Positions 43,092-51,476 of a DNA stretch of 64,000 nucleotides are shown piece by piece. The notes under the pieces were generated by a model that worked only from the letters and a program-made list of their open reading frames with translations, had not been told where the DNA came from and did not search any database. Within the stretch, counting starts at the first letter, position 1. Each line of letters opens with the position of its first letter. The DNA is from Bacillus sp. S/N-304-OC-R1 (GTDB taxonomy: Bacteria > Bacillota > Bacilli > Bacillales > Cytobacillaceae), in assembly GCF_019749375.1 (NCBI RefSeq), contig NZ_JACWFE010000009.1, forward strand, positions 1 through 64,000. The letters are read 5' to 3'. Position numbers and translations under genes: made by a program.

Positions 43092-43612
43092 ATGGAATTG
43101 TGGTATATATTATGATTTATCTTGTGGCTGCGGCAGGCTGGCTTTTCTCAGCATGGCGCTGGGGTGATTGGAGAAATTGGCGGCAGTATCATCACAGCAT
43201 CCTATACATGTGCATTTGTGATATATTTTACTATTATCTTACTTCGCATTATCCTCTTTGGAGACTTGAGCCAAAAGGCGTAGTTTCAAATCACACCCTA
43301 GCAATCGTAATAGAGCTTGGCATTTTTATTTGCAGTATCTTAATTTATCTTGGACGTTTTCCCAAAGGAAAATGGAAATCCGTTCTCTGGATTAGCTTCT
43401 GGGTAGTATTGTATACCACACTTGAATGGGGTCTGCAATGGTTCGGTGTGTTTACTTACTTTCATGGCTGGTCGCTTTTTAAATCGTTTTTGTTCAACAT
43501 ACTCTCTTTTTCAATGATTAGGTTTCATTTTTCCCGGCCAATAGCTGCATATCTTCTGTCTATTCCCATTACGATTCTACTGTTGTACCTAAATCATGTT
43601 CCCGTAAAATAA
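43092..43612 (+). CDS. CBO0543 family membrane protein, probably frameshifted at codon 8
   Basis: A four- to five-helix protein: IYLVAAAGWLFSAWRWGDWR, YYLTSHYPLWRLEPKG, and an ELGIFICSILIYL helix. The main frame is open from GTG 43064 and has an ATG at 43112, but neither has a ribosome binding site. An ATG at 43092, eight bases after AAGGTG, reads MELWYIL and then hits TGA. The neighbouring paralogs begin with MKIEWWILL and MLIEHWIL. Adding one base after ATATTA joins MELWYIL to MIYLVAAAGW. So a one-base loss is likely. First of three tandem family members. Confidence 0.7.
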
Positions 43613-43760
43613 TAGCATGATTTGGAAATGTATTTCGATTCTATTATATCGGACTTTTGTCTTGTTGGAAGTTCGAAAGTCAACAAGACATTTTTGATTT
43701 TAATCATTTTGTAATTGATCAATTGGAATAAGTATTTGATCAGAAAGTGGGGCTGACACC

Positions 43761-44258
43761 ATGTTGATAGAGCATTGGATTCTAGCAGCAATGTGGGCGT
43801 TGGGGATTGTTGGATTTATCACATTTATTCCCCAAAAAGACCGGCGTAAGGGCTTTTTAGCATTCTCAATGTTCCAAGCAATTGTCTGGCTTTGTGATAT
43901 GCCTGCTTTTCAATTTGGTTTAATTAGTGCTCCTGTTAGAACGCTCCCAAAAGCTACAGATCTTACCATAACAATTAATTATTTATTCTATCCCGTCTTG
44001 TTTTCCATATATTACGTCAAGAAGCGAGTAAAGAGCTCCATTACACTTAAATTAAAGTATTTTTTTGTTTGGATTTGTGGCCTTACGATATTCGATGCTG
44101 CTATTGAGAAGTATACAGATTTATTACACTATGGGTTAATAAATGGATATGGGATGGGGATGTATCTCGCATTTCTCTTTTTTGTGAGTGAACTCTGCTG
44201 TAATTGGTTTTTTAAAGATCAAGAGTTATTCCATGCTGAACGGTGGGATACCAAATGA
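43761..44258 (+). CDS. CBO0543 family membrane protein
   Basis: A 165-residue integral membrane protein with about five helices; starts LIEHWILAAMWALGIVGFIT, and has QFGLISAPVRTLPKATDLTI and a TIFDAAIEKYTDLLHY motif shared with the next gene. Function unknown. GTGGGG lies upstream of the ATG. Its stop overlaps the start of the following paralog (ATGA), implying translational coupling and possibly a complex of the two. Confidence 0.82.
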   Translation: MLIEHWILAAMWALGIVGFITFIPQKDRRKGFLAFSMFQAIVWLCDMPAFQFGLISAPVRTLPKATDLTITINYLFYPVLFSIYYVKKRVKSSITLKLKYFFVWICGLTIFDAAIEKYTDLLHYGLINGYGMGMYLAFLFFVSELCCNWFFKDQELFHAERWDTK

Positions 44259-44722
44259 AAATAGAATGGTGGATCCTGTTATTCGTATATGTAGTGGCAA
44301 CAGGAATCCTTTTCCTCATACCCAAAAATAAAATTCGATTAGCGGTCGCAGTATTTTTGTTTAAACAGGTAATTACTTTTCTTATTGGCTTAATCGTTGT
44401 AGAGTTAGGACTCCTCGAATACCCTGTTCGATTATTTGCTTCTATCAATCGTACAAGCTTTACATATGAGTATTATGCTTTCCCAGTTACGTGTGCCATA
44501 TTTAATGTTTGGTATCCCAATCATCGGAGTACTCTTATACAAGTGGGCTATTATGTTGGTTTTAGTTCTGTGCTGACTATCGGTGAAGTCATTATTGAAA
44601 AATACACCGATCTTATCGAGTATATTCATTGGGAATGGTATATTTCTTGGGGTACAATATATCTTTCATTTTTTCTAAGCCGCTTATTTTGTATGTGGTT
44701 TTTCGATCAGTCGAGGGCTTAA
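44255..44722 (+). CDS. CBO0543 family membrane protein
   Basis: A 155-residue paralog of the preceding gene, starting KIEWWILLFVYVVATGILFL and carrying LEYPVRLFASINRTSFTYEY and GEVIIEKYTDLIEY. I take ATG 44255, which overlaps the previous stop; GGTGGG is upstream. Five predicted helices. Last gene of the tandem group. Confidence 0.82.
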   Translation: MKIEWWILLFVYVVATGILFLIPKNKIRLAVAVFLFKQVITFLIGLIVVELGLLEYPVRLFASINRTSFTYEYYAFPVTCAIFNVWYPNHRSTLIQVGYYVGFSSVLTIGEVIIEKYTDLIEYIHWEWYISWGTIYLSFFLSRLFCMWFFDQSRA

Positions 44723-44726
44723 TGGA

Positions 44727-44768
44727 GCGATCTTCCTTATGGAAGAGTCGCACCCTTAGCCTTTTTTA
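44727..44768 (+). terminator. Terminator of the CBO0543 cluster
   Basis: GCGATCTTCC and GGAAGAGTCGC pair with a one-base bulge. A run of T residues (44762-44767) follows about ten bases later. Confidence 0.45.
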
Positions 44769-44780
44769 TTATCAAAGACT

Positions 44781-45200
44781 CTACTTAAAGACAAGGTGCA
44801 AATAATCTCCATGTCCTCTTATGAGATCCACTTCATTTTCACCTGAAATCCAGAAGAAACGAAAGGTCAACCCATCTTCCTCTCCACCGCCTGATGGTTG
44901 GCAATTCCATTCATCTGGAGCATTTGAGACAGAAATACTATAAAAATATCGATTATGAATCGCACCGTCATCGTTCTTCCAAAGATCTTCAGCCAGCAAC
45001 CCTTCGACTTTAAAATCGCTTAACCCGGTTTCTTCTTGAATTTCTCTAGTAACAGCATCAAAAGTATCTTCTCCTGGTTTTACAGTCCCTTTCGGTATTT
45101 GAATCCCTGCTTCCGGAATAGGGTGCTGAAAAACTAAAACCTGTTTATTACCTTCCTTTAATCTTGTAACATATCCATAGGCTTTTTTTATTGGCTCCAT
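44781..45200 (-). CDS. NUDIX hydrolase
   Basis: A 139-residue Nudix enzyme: IPKGTVKPGEDTFDAVTREI then QEETGL gives the complete Nudix box. N-terminal YGYVTRLKEGNKQVLVFQHP and C-terminal GEEDGLTFRFFWI complete the fold. The substrate is unknown; Bacillus relatives are broad nucleotide-sugar or house-cleaning hydrolases. AAGGAG is upstream of the ATG. Single gene, convergent with the CBO0543 cluster. Confidence 0.87.
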   Translation of the reverse strand: MEPIKKAYGYVTRLKEGNKQVLVFQHPIPEAGIQIPKGTVKPGEDTFDAVTREIQEETGLSDFKVEGLLAEDLWKNDDGAIHNRYFYSISVSNAPDEWNCQPSGGGEEDGLTFRFFWISGENEVDLIRGHGDYLHLVFK

Positions 45201-45335
45201 TATGTATTCTCCTTAAATTTTTCTATCCCAGCTTTCACAGCTAGTTATCATATTCCCGCTCTATCCCCTCCTGCTTGTTCTATATTTATGCTTTATTACG
45301 TAATTTCCAGCAAAAAGTTCCAATATACAATAAAA

Positions 45336-45361
45336 AGCATGAGATCCGTTACCTTCTCATG
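45336..45361 (-). terminator. Intrinsic terminator of the first two-component operon
   Basis: GCATGAGA and TCTCATGC form a perfect 8-bp stem; on the minus strand TTTTTATT follows. Confidence 0.8.
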
Positions 45362-45365
45362 CTTC

Positions 45366-46787
45366 CTACTTATCTATAACAGGAATTCGAATGAAAAATG
45401 TACTTCCCTTTCCAAGCTCACTGAAAACTTGAATAGTACCCCCATGACTTTCCACAATCCACTTGGCTATTGAAAGTCCAAGACCATGTCCTCCCTCTTG
45501 TCTTGTCCTTGCTTTATCCGCCCGATAAAAACGTTCAAAAATGCGATTATGATCGTCTGGACTGACTCCAATCCCTGTATCCTTCATTGTAATATGAAGT
45601 TCCTTACCCTTCATAATTAGAGAAAGGCTTGCTTCCCCACCATTTGGCGTATACTTAATCGCATTATCCAATAAAATATACAGCAGCTGCGTCATTCTTT
45701 GTGAATCCCCATTTATCATGAGTGTTTCCGGGGTTTCAAGATGGAGCTGAATGTCCTTTAATTTAGCCATGGCTCGGACGGAGCTAACCGCCTCCTCTGC
45801 CTTCAAGCGAAAATTAAATCTATCATTTGTGTGTTGGACTGTCCCCGAATCAGAACGAGCCAATGTTAATAGGTCACTGACCAATCCTGTCATTCTCTTT
45901 ACTTCATTTTTCATATTTACTAGGAGCTTATTGGTGTAATCCTCTTTTTCTACATCCATGGTCATTTCCATTGCATTAATGGATGAAAGCATGACACTTA
46001 AGGGGGTCCGCAATTCATGAGAAGCATCAGCGACAAACTCCCGCTGTCTTGAAAAAGCGCTTGAAATGGGTATCATTGCTTTTTTGGACATATAAAAACT
46101 AATAAAAAGGGCTACTCCCGAAAAAAGAACCGCTAACCCCAATAGAATAATAAGAAGCCATTTAAATACTTGATACGCAAATGAAAACTCTTTCCCGATG
46201 TACAGCGTTCCAATAACTTCTCCATGATAAATAATCGGGTGACCAGCGATCATAAGTCGAATTGTATCCGTTCTGTGAGCGGGACGAAACTCCTCTTTTC
46301 TTTCTTTCACTTTCTCTTTTAGTTTCCTTTTCGAAAAATTCATCTGGAACGTTTCTTGAAGAATTTCATTTCGTTTCGGATTCCATGCTGAAATCGTTGA
46401 TAATAAATCCGGACGAAGCTCAGGAATCAGTTCGTCACCAAGCACCAATTCACCAGAACGGTTCACGACATAAAAGAAAAATTGATCCACATCTTTGACA
46501 AGAGTCTGTTGATTACTGAACTGTAATCCGCCTTTTTGATTCTGATAGCTCAAGTATTCTTCAATATTTCTTGCTTCCATTTCTACATCAGATTCTAGTT
46601 CCCGTTCTTGATCCTTATAAATAGTGGCATATAAAATCCCATAGACAACAGCAATAAAGACGACGAGAAAGAGCATAAGCAAACCGCTATATAATAAGGT
46701 TAAGCGAAATTGCGTACTTTCAAAAATATCTCTTTTGCGAAAAAAACCACGGATGGACCGACTTTTAGTTTCCAACTTTATAGCCAA
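45366..46787 (-). CDS. Sensor histidine kinase
   Basis: A 473-residue membrane histidine kinase: TM1 at about 28-52 (LTLLYSGLLMLFLVVFIAVV), a 150-residue extracellular sensor, TM2 at about 207-230 (LLIILLGLAVLFSGVALFIS), HisKA with HELRTPLSVMLSS (phospho-His), and HATPase with DNAIKYTPNGG, DTGIG and HGLGLSIAK. The extracellular part (VDQFFFYVVNRSGELVLGDE) looks PAS/CHASE-like; ligand unknown. It overlaps the response regulator by 23 bases. The likely output is the His-rich membrane protein/PspA operon immediately upstream. Confidence 0.9.
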   Translation of the reverse strand: MAIKLETKSRSIRGFFRKRDIFESTQFRLTLLYSGLLMLFLVVFIAVVYGILYATIYKDQERELESDVEMEARNIEEYLSYQNQKGGLQFSNQQTLVKDVDQFFFYVVNRSGELVLGDELIPELRPDLLSTISAWNPKRNEILQETFQMNFSKRKLKEKVKERKEEFRPAHRTDTIRLMIAGHPIIYHGEVIGTLYIGKEFSFAYQVFKWLLIILLGLAVLFSGVALFISFYMSKKAMIPISSAFSRQREFVADASHELRTPLSVMLSSINAMEMTMDVEKEDYTNKLLVNMKNEVKRMTGLVSDLLTLARSDSGTVQHTNDRFNFRLKAEEAVSSVRAMAKLKDIQLHLETPETLMINGDSQRMTQLLYILLDNAIKYTPNGGEASLSLIMKGKELHITMKDTGIGVSPDDHNRIFERFYRADKARTRQEGGHGLGLSIAKWIVESHGGTIQVFSELGKGSTFFIRIPVIDK

Positions 46788-47439
46788 CCCCTCTTATACT
46801 TTGGAGTAATTCCTGCATGCCAAACATATCTAATTTTTTTCGCAGCAATTTAATCGTTGCATCTATCGTCTTAGTGGACACATCTGCATCTAAACCCCAA
46901 ATTCGGTCTAAAATTACTTCTCGAGGCAGAACTTGTCCTTTATTTTGAACTAATAAATCAAGTAGTTGAAACTCCCGAGGGCTTAACTGAATTTCTTCTT
47001 TTCCCTGAAGAATGGTCTGACTCGTCCGGTTAATCACCAGCCCTTGAATGGATATTTGATCCTCAACTATAGGAGCATAGTTACGGCGTGTAAGTGCACG
47101 TATACGGGCAAGAAGCTCATCAATTTCAAAAGGCTTAATTAGATAATCATCAGCACCTGCATCTAAACCATTTATGCGATCTTCTACCGCATCTTTAGCT
47201 GTCAGCATTAATATAGCACCGGCATACCCTTCACTTCTTAATTTCCGGCAAACTGAAATCCCATCGCCATTAGGCATCATCCAGTCCAAAATTAAGACAT
47301 CATAATGAGAGGCAATCGCATACTCATACGCATCCTCACCTTCCATTACCCAATCAACCTTGTAGCCGCCCTTTTTCTTCAACATGTAACCTATCAAATC
47401 CCCAAGCTGGAGATCGTCTTCTGCTAGAAGTATATTCAA
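46765..47439 (-). CDS. OmpR-family response regulator
   Basis: A 224-residue regulator: receiver domain with acidic pair EDD, phospho-acceptor Asp in VLILDWMMPNGDG, MLTAKD and the conserved Lys in YLIKPFE; then a winged-helix DNA-binding domain (SPREFQLLDLLVQNKGQVLP, RGVGYKVG). I take TTG 47439 (reading NILLAEDD after the initiator) with GAGGTGAT upstream; extending to 47463 adds eight residues before the receiver. Partner of the kinase at 45366. Confidence 0.92.
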   Translation of the reverse strand: MNILLAEDDLQLGDLIGYMLKKKGGYKVDWVMEGEDAYEYAIASHYDVLILDWMMPNGDGISVCRKLRSEGYAGAILMLTAKDAVEDRINGLDAGADDYLIKPFEIDELLARIRALTRRNYAPIVEDQISIQGLVINRTSQTILQGKEEIQLSPREFQLLDLLVQNKGQVLPREVILDRIWGLDADVSTKTIDATIKLLRKKLDMFGMQELLQSIRGVGYKVGN

Positions 47440-47532
47440 GTTAATCACCTCTTTTTTTGACATGGCATTCAGTTGTTATTTATATTACCTTTTTTAAAGA
47501 ACATAGAAAAGTTTGGATGAGGAAAGATGAAT

Positions 47533-47558
47533 ACCACCGCAACAAAGGTTACGGTGGT
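47533..47558 (-). terminator. Hairpin between pspA and the response regulator gene
   Basis: ACCACCGCAAC and GTTACGGTGGT pair over 11 bases with one wobble, directly after the PspA stop codon. T run weak. Confidence 0.5.
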
Positions 47559-47574
47559 TATTTCGTTATTCTCC

Positions 47575-48237
47575 TTAAACGAGTACCTCTTTTTCATTCT
47601 TTAGCTTGTCTAATTCACGATTAATTTCCTCTTCATTTACAAAAGCCAAATCATGTTTCACTAGAGGGCTAGCAAACTGACTGCCAGCTTGTACTTCTGC
47701 TTCCATTAGTAAAATGCGATCTTCTGCACGTGCAACACCTCTCAAAATATTATCAGTTTGAAAGGAACTCGTTGCATTCTGAATTTGTTTAATAGACTTA
47801 GCTACATTTGCACGTGAAGCTAAGAGAATTTTTTTATACTGCAATTCATGATATGTCTGCTGCAGTTCATTTAATTTTTCTCGAAGAAGCTCAGTCTGCT
47901 CTTTAATCGATTCGTACTGCTGCTCGTAAAGGCTAAGCTGCTTGTCATGAGTTAGCTTTTCTTGTAGTGCTAATTTAGCAATGCCCTCTTCTCCTTGCTC
48001 AATAGCCAGTTTCGCTTGACGGGTTCTTTTTTCCACTAATGCTTTTGTTTCTAGAATAAGAGCTCCTTGTTTGTTTTCAACATAAAGTTGACGAGCTATA
48101 GCCTTTTCCGCATTAACAATTTCCTGCTCCATTTCTCTAGAATATTCGTTCAGCATCGCAATCGGATCTTCAAAATGATCGAGCCAGCTATTCATATCTG
48201 CTTTTGCTATTGATTTAATTCTTTTAAAAATACCCAT
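47575..48237 (-). CDS. PspA/IM30 family membrane-stress protein
   Basis: A 220-residue coiled-coil protein of the PspA/LiaH/Vipp1 family, which oligomerises on the inner face of a damaged membrane. It starts GIFKRIKSIAKADMNSWLD with the usual amphipathic helix, continues EDPIAMLNEYSREMEQEIVN and long heptad-rich helices to about 180. One base separates its start from the stop of the small membrane protein gene upstream, so the two are translationally coupled. The layout parallels liaI-liaH, with its own two-component system next door. Confidence 0.9.
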   Translation of the reverse strand: MGIFKRIKSIAKADMNSWLDHFEDPIAMLNEYSREMEQEIVNAEKAIARQLYVENKQGALILETKALVEKRTRQAKLAIEQGEEGIAKLALQEKLTHDKQLSLYEQQYESIKEQTELLREKLNELQQTYHELQYKKILLASRANVAKSIKQIQNATSSFQTDNILRGVARAEDRILLMEAEVQAGSQFASPLVKHDLAFVNEEEINRELDKLKNEKEVLV

Positions 48238-48238
48238 T

Positions 48239-48649
48239 TTATTTATTCTCCTTATTGTTAAGTATATTTTTTTCCCATTGATCTAATATATGTGAATTTT
48301 GATTTGATAATGTTCTATGTGAACTCATTAAAGATGTATCAATAAACTGCTGCATAGAGGATGTATTTGATTTTCTTCTGACCCATTTTACTGTGAGAGC
48401 CAGCACAACAATTGTAAGGATCAGGAAAAACAGCAGCCACATCCAAGAAAATCTATGATGATGATGATACCCCATCATATGATGTGGTCCAAAGCCATCA
48501 TGTGGAACCATACCTCTTTGCCTATGCCAGTGTGGACCAGCGACTATAGCGGTAAAGCTGCCAACTAAAAAGTGGATTCCATTCAGGACAAGGATCATCG
48601 CAGCGATGATTCCACCCCAGAAAATACCTTTTCTCAATTTTGTATTCAT
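48239..48649 (-). CDS. Two-helix membrane protein with His-rich loop
   Basis: A 136-residue protein: TM1 at about 10-32 (GIFWGGIIAAMILVLNGIHF onward), a connecting loop very rich in His (GPHWHRQRG, GFGPHHMMGYHHHH), TM2 at about 70-92 (WMWLLFFLILTIVVLALTV), and a polar C-terminal tail. The His cluster could bind Zn, Cu or Ni, but this is inference. First gene of the operon with PspA, so perhaps its membrane anchor, as LiaI is for LiaH. ATG 48649 follows AAAGGAGG; the 48745 ATG lies inside the promoter region. Confidence 0.75.
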   Translation of the reverse strand: MNTKLRKGIFWGGIIAAMILVLNGIHFLVGSFTAIVAGPHWHRQRGMVPHDGFGPHHMMGYHHHHRFSWMWLLFFLILTIVVLALTVKWVRRKSNTSSMQQFIDTSLMSSHRTLSNQNSHILDQWEKNILNNKENK

Positions 48650-48694
48650 CGTATTTTTACCTCCTTTCGTTCTTGATGTTTGTAGTTTATTTAA

Positions 48695-48716
48695 GCTTGG
48701 TGAAAACTTAGTGAAA
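48695..48716 (-). promoter_or_regulatory. 11-bp direct repeat, probable response-regulator site
   Basis: On the minus strand TTTCACTAAGT is followed at once by TTTCACCAAGC, a tandem repeat with 11-bp period, 45 bases before the His-rich gene. OmpR-type regulators bind such direct repeats. Confidence 0.6.
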
Positions 48717-48751
48717 GGAAATCTAGTTTTTAAAAAATTCGGCAAAAAAAA

Positions 48752-48783
48752 TAGACCGTTTTTTTTGGCGGTCTAATAAAAAA
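48752..48783 (-). terminator. Intrinsic terminator after the MocR gene
   Basis: TAGACCG and CGGTCTA arms around an A/T loop; on the minus strand TTTTTTTT follows. Confidence 0.8.
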
Positions 48784-48857
48784 AGAAGCAGGGGCCCCTT
48801 CCTTCTCCTTCTCAAAAATAATATGAAAGTGTTTATAAGGAACTTACAAATCCTGAA

Positions 48858-50288
48858 TTAAAGAGAATGAATAGCTTCCGCAAACCTTCTAATTCCTTCA
48901 TTTATCGACTGTTCTTTCTCCCTTGAGAATGTGAATCGGACAAAATTCTTTTTAGACCCCATTGTCGATCCAGGGACATAAATGACTCCTCTTTTTATCG
49001 ATTCCTCGAGTAGTTGCATTTCATTAAAATCTCTCTTTAATTTGCACCAAATATGAATTCCACCTTGTGGGATCGAAAATTCAACATCATTTTTTAAATA
49101 GTGTTTTAGACTAGAAACGATTTGATTTCTACGTCCTTCTAATGCCCCTGCTAGTCTTTCCATATGAGAATAAAAATTTTCCGATTGTAAAAAGTCATTG
49201 GCGATCCACTGATTAAAAAAGGCGTGCCCATAGTCGATCTGCTGTTTGGCATCAGATAATCTTTCAATAACTGGCTTTGGCCCAATAATCCAGCCAATTC
49301 TTAATCCCGAAGCGACTATTTTTGATAAAGAGCTAATATATAACACATTTCCATGGATATCCATTGATTTCAAGGTAGATACATCCTCTCCAGCAAAAGA
49401 GGTTAGACTGTATGGGTCATCTTCGACTACAGGAATTCCGTACTTAGAGGATATGTCTAATATACCCTTACGCTTTTCTTTATTTAGGACAGTTCCAGTT
49501 GGGTTTTGATAAAATGGGTTTAAAAAAATCATCCGGATTCGATGTTTTTGATGCAGTGACAGTAAATCATCCGGATTGATCCCATCCTTTCCAACAGTTA
49601 AAAAGTGAGTTTTTATTCCTGCTGATTTAAAAATAGGAAGATTAAAATTGTAAGACGGGTCTTCCAGCGCAACGGCATCTCCCGGCTTCAAAAGGCATTG
49701 AACTATTAAATGCAGCGCTTGTTGTGCCCCTGATGTAATTAAGATAGAAGAAGAGCTCGTTTCTATTTTTCGATACTCCTTCACATGCTTCGTAATCGTT
49801 TCTCGTAAAATGGCATTGCCATATGGGTGGTCATAGCCCAAGCTTCCAATGAAAGATCTCGTTGATGTTATCTCCCGCAAAAATTCAAGTGGAAATAAAT
49901 CTTCTGACAGTTCCCCACTGGCAAGATTAATGAGATTATGTTCAACCGCTTCTTTTCGTATTCTTTGAGTAACTGGCTGATTAGGAAGAAAAGATCCAGC
50001 CTCAATATATCTGTTCCAGCTTGGCACACGCCTCTTCGTCATTCCCCAAATATCTTTATTAATCGTCGTCCCGCTTCCCCGATTTCTTTGAATGAGTCCA
50101 CTTGACTCCAGCTCGGCATACGCTGCAGCTACGGTGCTTCTGTTGATGTTAAACTCCTTAGCTAAGTATCTTTCCGACGGTAATGGTTTATCTGAGGGAA
50201 AAATGCCATTCGCTATTCCATTCTCGATATATTCTGCTAGTTGTTTATAAATTGCTTTTGCCGCTTGTCGATCAGGTTTCCAGTCCAT
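48858..50288 (-). CDS. MocR-type GntR/aminotransferase regulator
   Basis: A 476-residue fusion: GntR winged helix at residues 10-75 (LPSERYLAKEFNINRSTVAA, then AYAELESSGLIQRNRGSG), and a type I aminotransferase-like domain from about 110. The PLP lysine is in SSLSKIVASGLRIGW, and QNPTGTVLN and DDPYS are cofactor-site motifs. MocR proteins bind PLP as effector and regulate PLP, GABA or amino-acid genes. No obvious target gene lies beside it; the YfmQ gene upstream runs in the same direction. Function by family only. Confidence 0.9.
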   Translation of the reverse strand: MDWKPDRQAAKAIYKQLAEYIENGIANGIFPSDKPLPSERYLAKEFNINRSTVAAAYAELESSGLIQRNRGSGTTINKDIWGMTKRRVPSWNRYIEAGSFLPNQPVTQRIRKEAVEHNLINLASGELSEDLFPLEFLREITSTRSFIGSLGYDHPYGNAILRETITKHVKEYRKIETSSSSILITSGAQQALHLIVQCLLKPGDAVALEDPSYNFNLPIFKSAGIKTHFLTVGKDGINPDDLLSLHQKHRIRMIFLNPFYQNPTGTVLNKEKRKGILDISSKYGIPVVEDDPYSLTSFAGEDVSTLKSMDIHGNVLYISSLSKIVASGLRIGWIIGPKPVIERLSDAKQQIDYGHAFFNQWIANDFLQSENFYSHMERLAGALEGRRNQIVSSLKHYLKNDVEFSIPQGGIHIWCKLKRDFNEMQLLEESIKRGVIYVPGSTMGSKKNFVRFTFSREKEQSINEGIRRFAEAIHSL

Positions 50289-50364
50289 TTCATCCAGTCC
50301 TTCGTCTTTTTTCCTTATATTCCCACTCTTAGGATACCTTTACTTTCAAAATCCTAAATACACA

Positions 50365-50395
50365 AAAAGACGATCTGAAAAAAAGATCGTCTTTT
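50365..50395. terminator. Intrinsic terminator between yfmQ and the MocR gene
   Basis: AAAAGACGATC (50365-50375) and GATCGTCTTTT (50385-50395) are perfect complements. Confidence 0.85.
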
Positions 50396-50411
50396 CTGCT
50401 CCTTGCCCCCA

Positions 50412-50843
50412 TTAACCATTTGCTAGTTTTCTTTGGAGGCTGTCTGAAGCTAAGCTATACGCTACTAGCCTTTTCTTATATTGTTTCACAACATCAACAT
50501 GATCCTTATATACGTATATGAATAATCTAATCGTTTTTTTTCCCTTTGTCGTATCAATGACTAATGGTTTACTATGATCCTCTGGGTGTAGATAATGTTC
50601 TTCAGTTCCCGGAAATATATACTGCTCCTTTATAAACACAGCTTCATTAAAATCATGAATAATTGTCGCTTTCTCCTCGCCTTCTAGTTTTTTACCGTCT
50701 ACAGTTAAAGTGACCTCTGTGTCTTGAAGCTTTGAATGTGTTTCAAATTTTGAGATTAGCCATTCCACTATTCCTGTGGGCAGACAGGTCATTAATATTT
50801 TGATAAGACTTACTACTACTATGGCTATCACAGTCCAAAACAT
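50412..50843 (-). CDS. yfmQ: YfmQ family protein
   Basis: A 143-residue protein resembling B. subtilis YfmQ, function unknown. It has an N-terminal hydrophobic helix (WTVIAIVVVSLIKILMTCL), then a soluble domain with LTVDGKKLEGEEKATIIHDF, a FPGTEEHYLHPED strand-turn and the C-terminal helix KQYKKRLVAYSLASDSLQRK. Single gene with its own terminator. The symbol is by family resemblance only. Confidence 0.8.
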   Translation of the reverse strand: MFWTVIAIVVVSLIKILMTCLPTGIVEWLISKFETHSKLQDTEVTLTVDGKKLEGEEKATIIHDFNEAVFIKEQYIFPGTEEHYLHPEDHSKPLVIDTTKGKKTIRLFIYVYKDHVDVVKQYKKRLVAYSLASDSLQRKLANG

Positions 50844-51120
50844 ATTCCATCATCTCCATTTATATCAAATTAAAAGTTTTATTATTATGTTAGCCCCGTA
50901 ATGAAAGGAACGCAGCAAAAATGATTACACCATAACAAATATTATAATAACGTAACTCCTATCATAAATGACCATCCACTTACCCAAAAATCACACCATC
51001 CACTTGGAAATGTCACCAAATCTTCATAAAAAAAAAGTGATTCACTAGAGAATAGCTTGATGTGGTAGAGGAAGCATAAGTTTTAATAATGTGATTTTAC
51101 ACTGTTTTTCCAGCAAACAT

Positions 51121-51225
51121 AGATAGTGGACAAGTCACACTGATTCATCTCAGGTTCTGTTCGATAAACTCCGATATTGGACAAGTTTCACTGATTTAAG
51201 CCACGGCCTGTCCGATAAGTGAATT
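51121..51225. repeat. Second locus of the 51-bp palindromic repeat
   Basis: The TGGACAAG core occurs near 51127 and again at 51178, exactly 51 bases apart. TGTTCGATAA and TGTCCGATAA half-elements lie at 51159 and 51212. Same family as the 1440-1770 array, about two units. It sits in the gene-free stretch 50844-51476, which otherwise contains only a short possible ORF (51293) and a terminator. Confidence 0.75.
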
Positions 51226-51292
51226 ATGAATGCTAAATACCTTTTCATAGACAATTGGAAGGAAAAATTGTCTCCCGATAGAATTCATAATC

Positions 51293-51370
51293 TTATCTTT
51301 TTCCTCTCCATCTTATAAAAATCCACGTGATGACAATATAAATCAAAAGGACAACTCCTAGTGTTATCAT
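51293..51370 (-). CDS. Possible 25-residue membrane peptide or fragment
   Basis: MITLGVVLLIYIVITWIF followed by a basic tail (IRWRGKR). The frame stays open upstream for about 20 more codons (SKLVKAQYYFSDGSPQER) but has no start codon there. Either a small peptide from the ATG (AAGAGAG weakly upstream) or the C-terminus of a lost membrane protein. Lies just past the FtsX terminator. Confidence 0.3.
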   Translation of the reverse strand: MITLGVVLLIYIVITWIFIRWRGKR

Positions 51371-51430
51371 TCTCTCTTGCGGTGACCCATCTGAAAAATA
51401 ATACTGGGCCTTTACTAATTTAGATAAAAA

Positions 51431-51465
51431 AGCCCTATAAAGTCATGATGAACTTTAAAGGGCTT
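51431..51465 (-). terminator. Intrinsic terminator of the ABC/FtsX operon
   Basis: AGCCCTATAAAGT and ACTTTAAAGGGCT pair almost perfectly; on the minus strand TTTTTT follows. Confidence 0.85.
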
Positions 51466-51476
51466 TCTCAATCATC

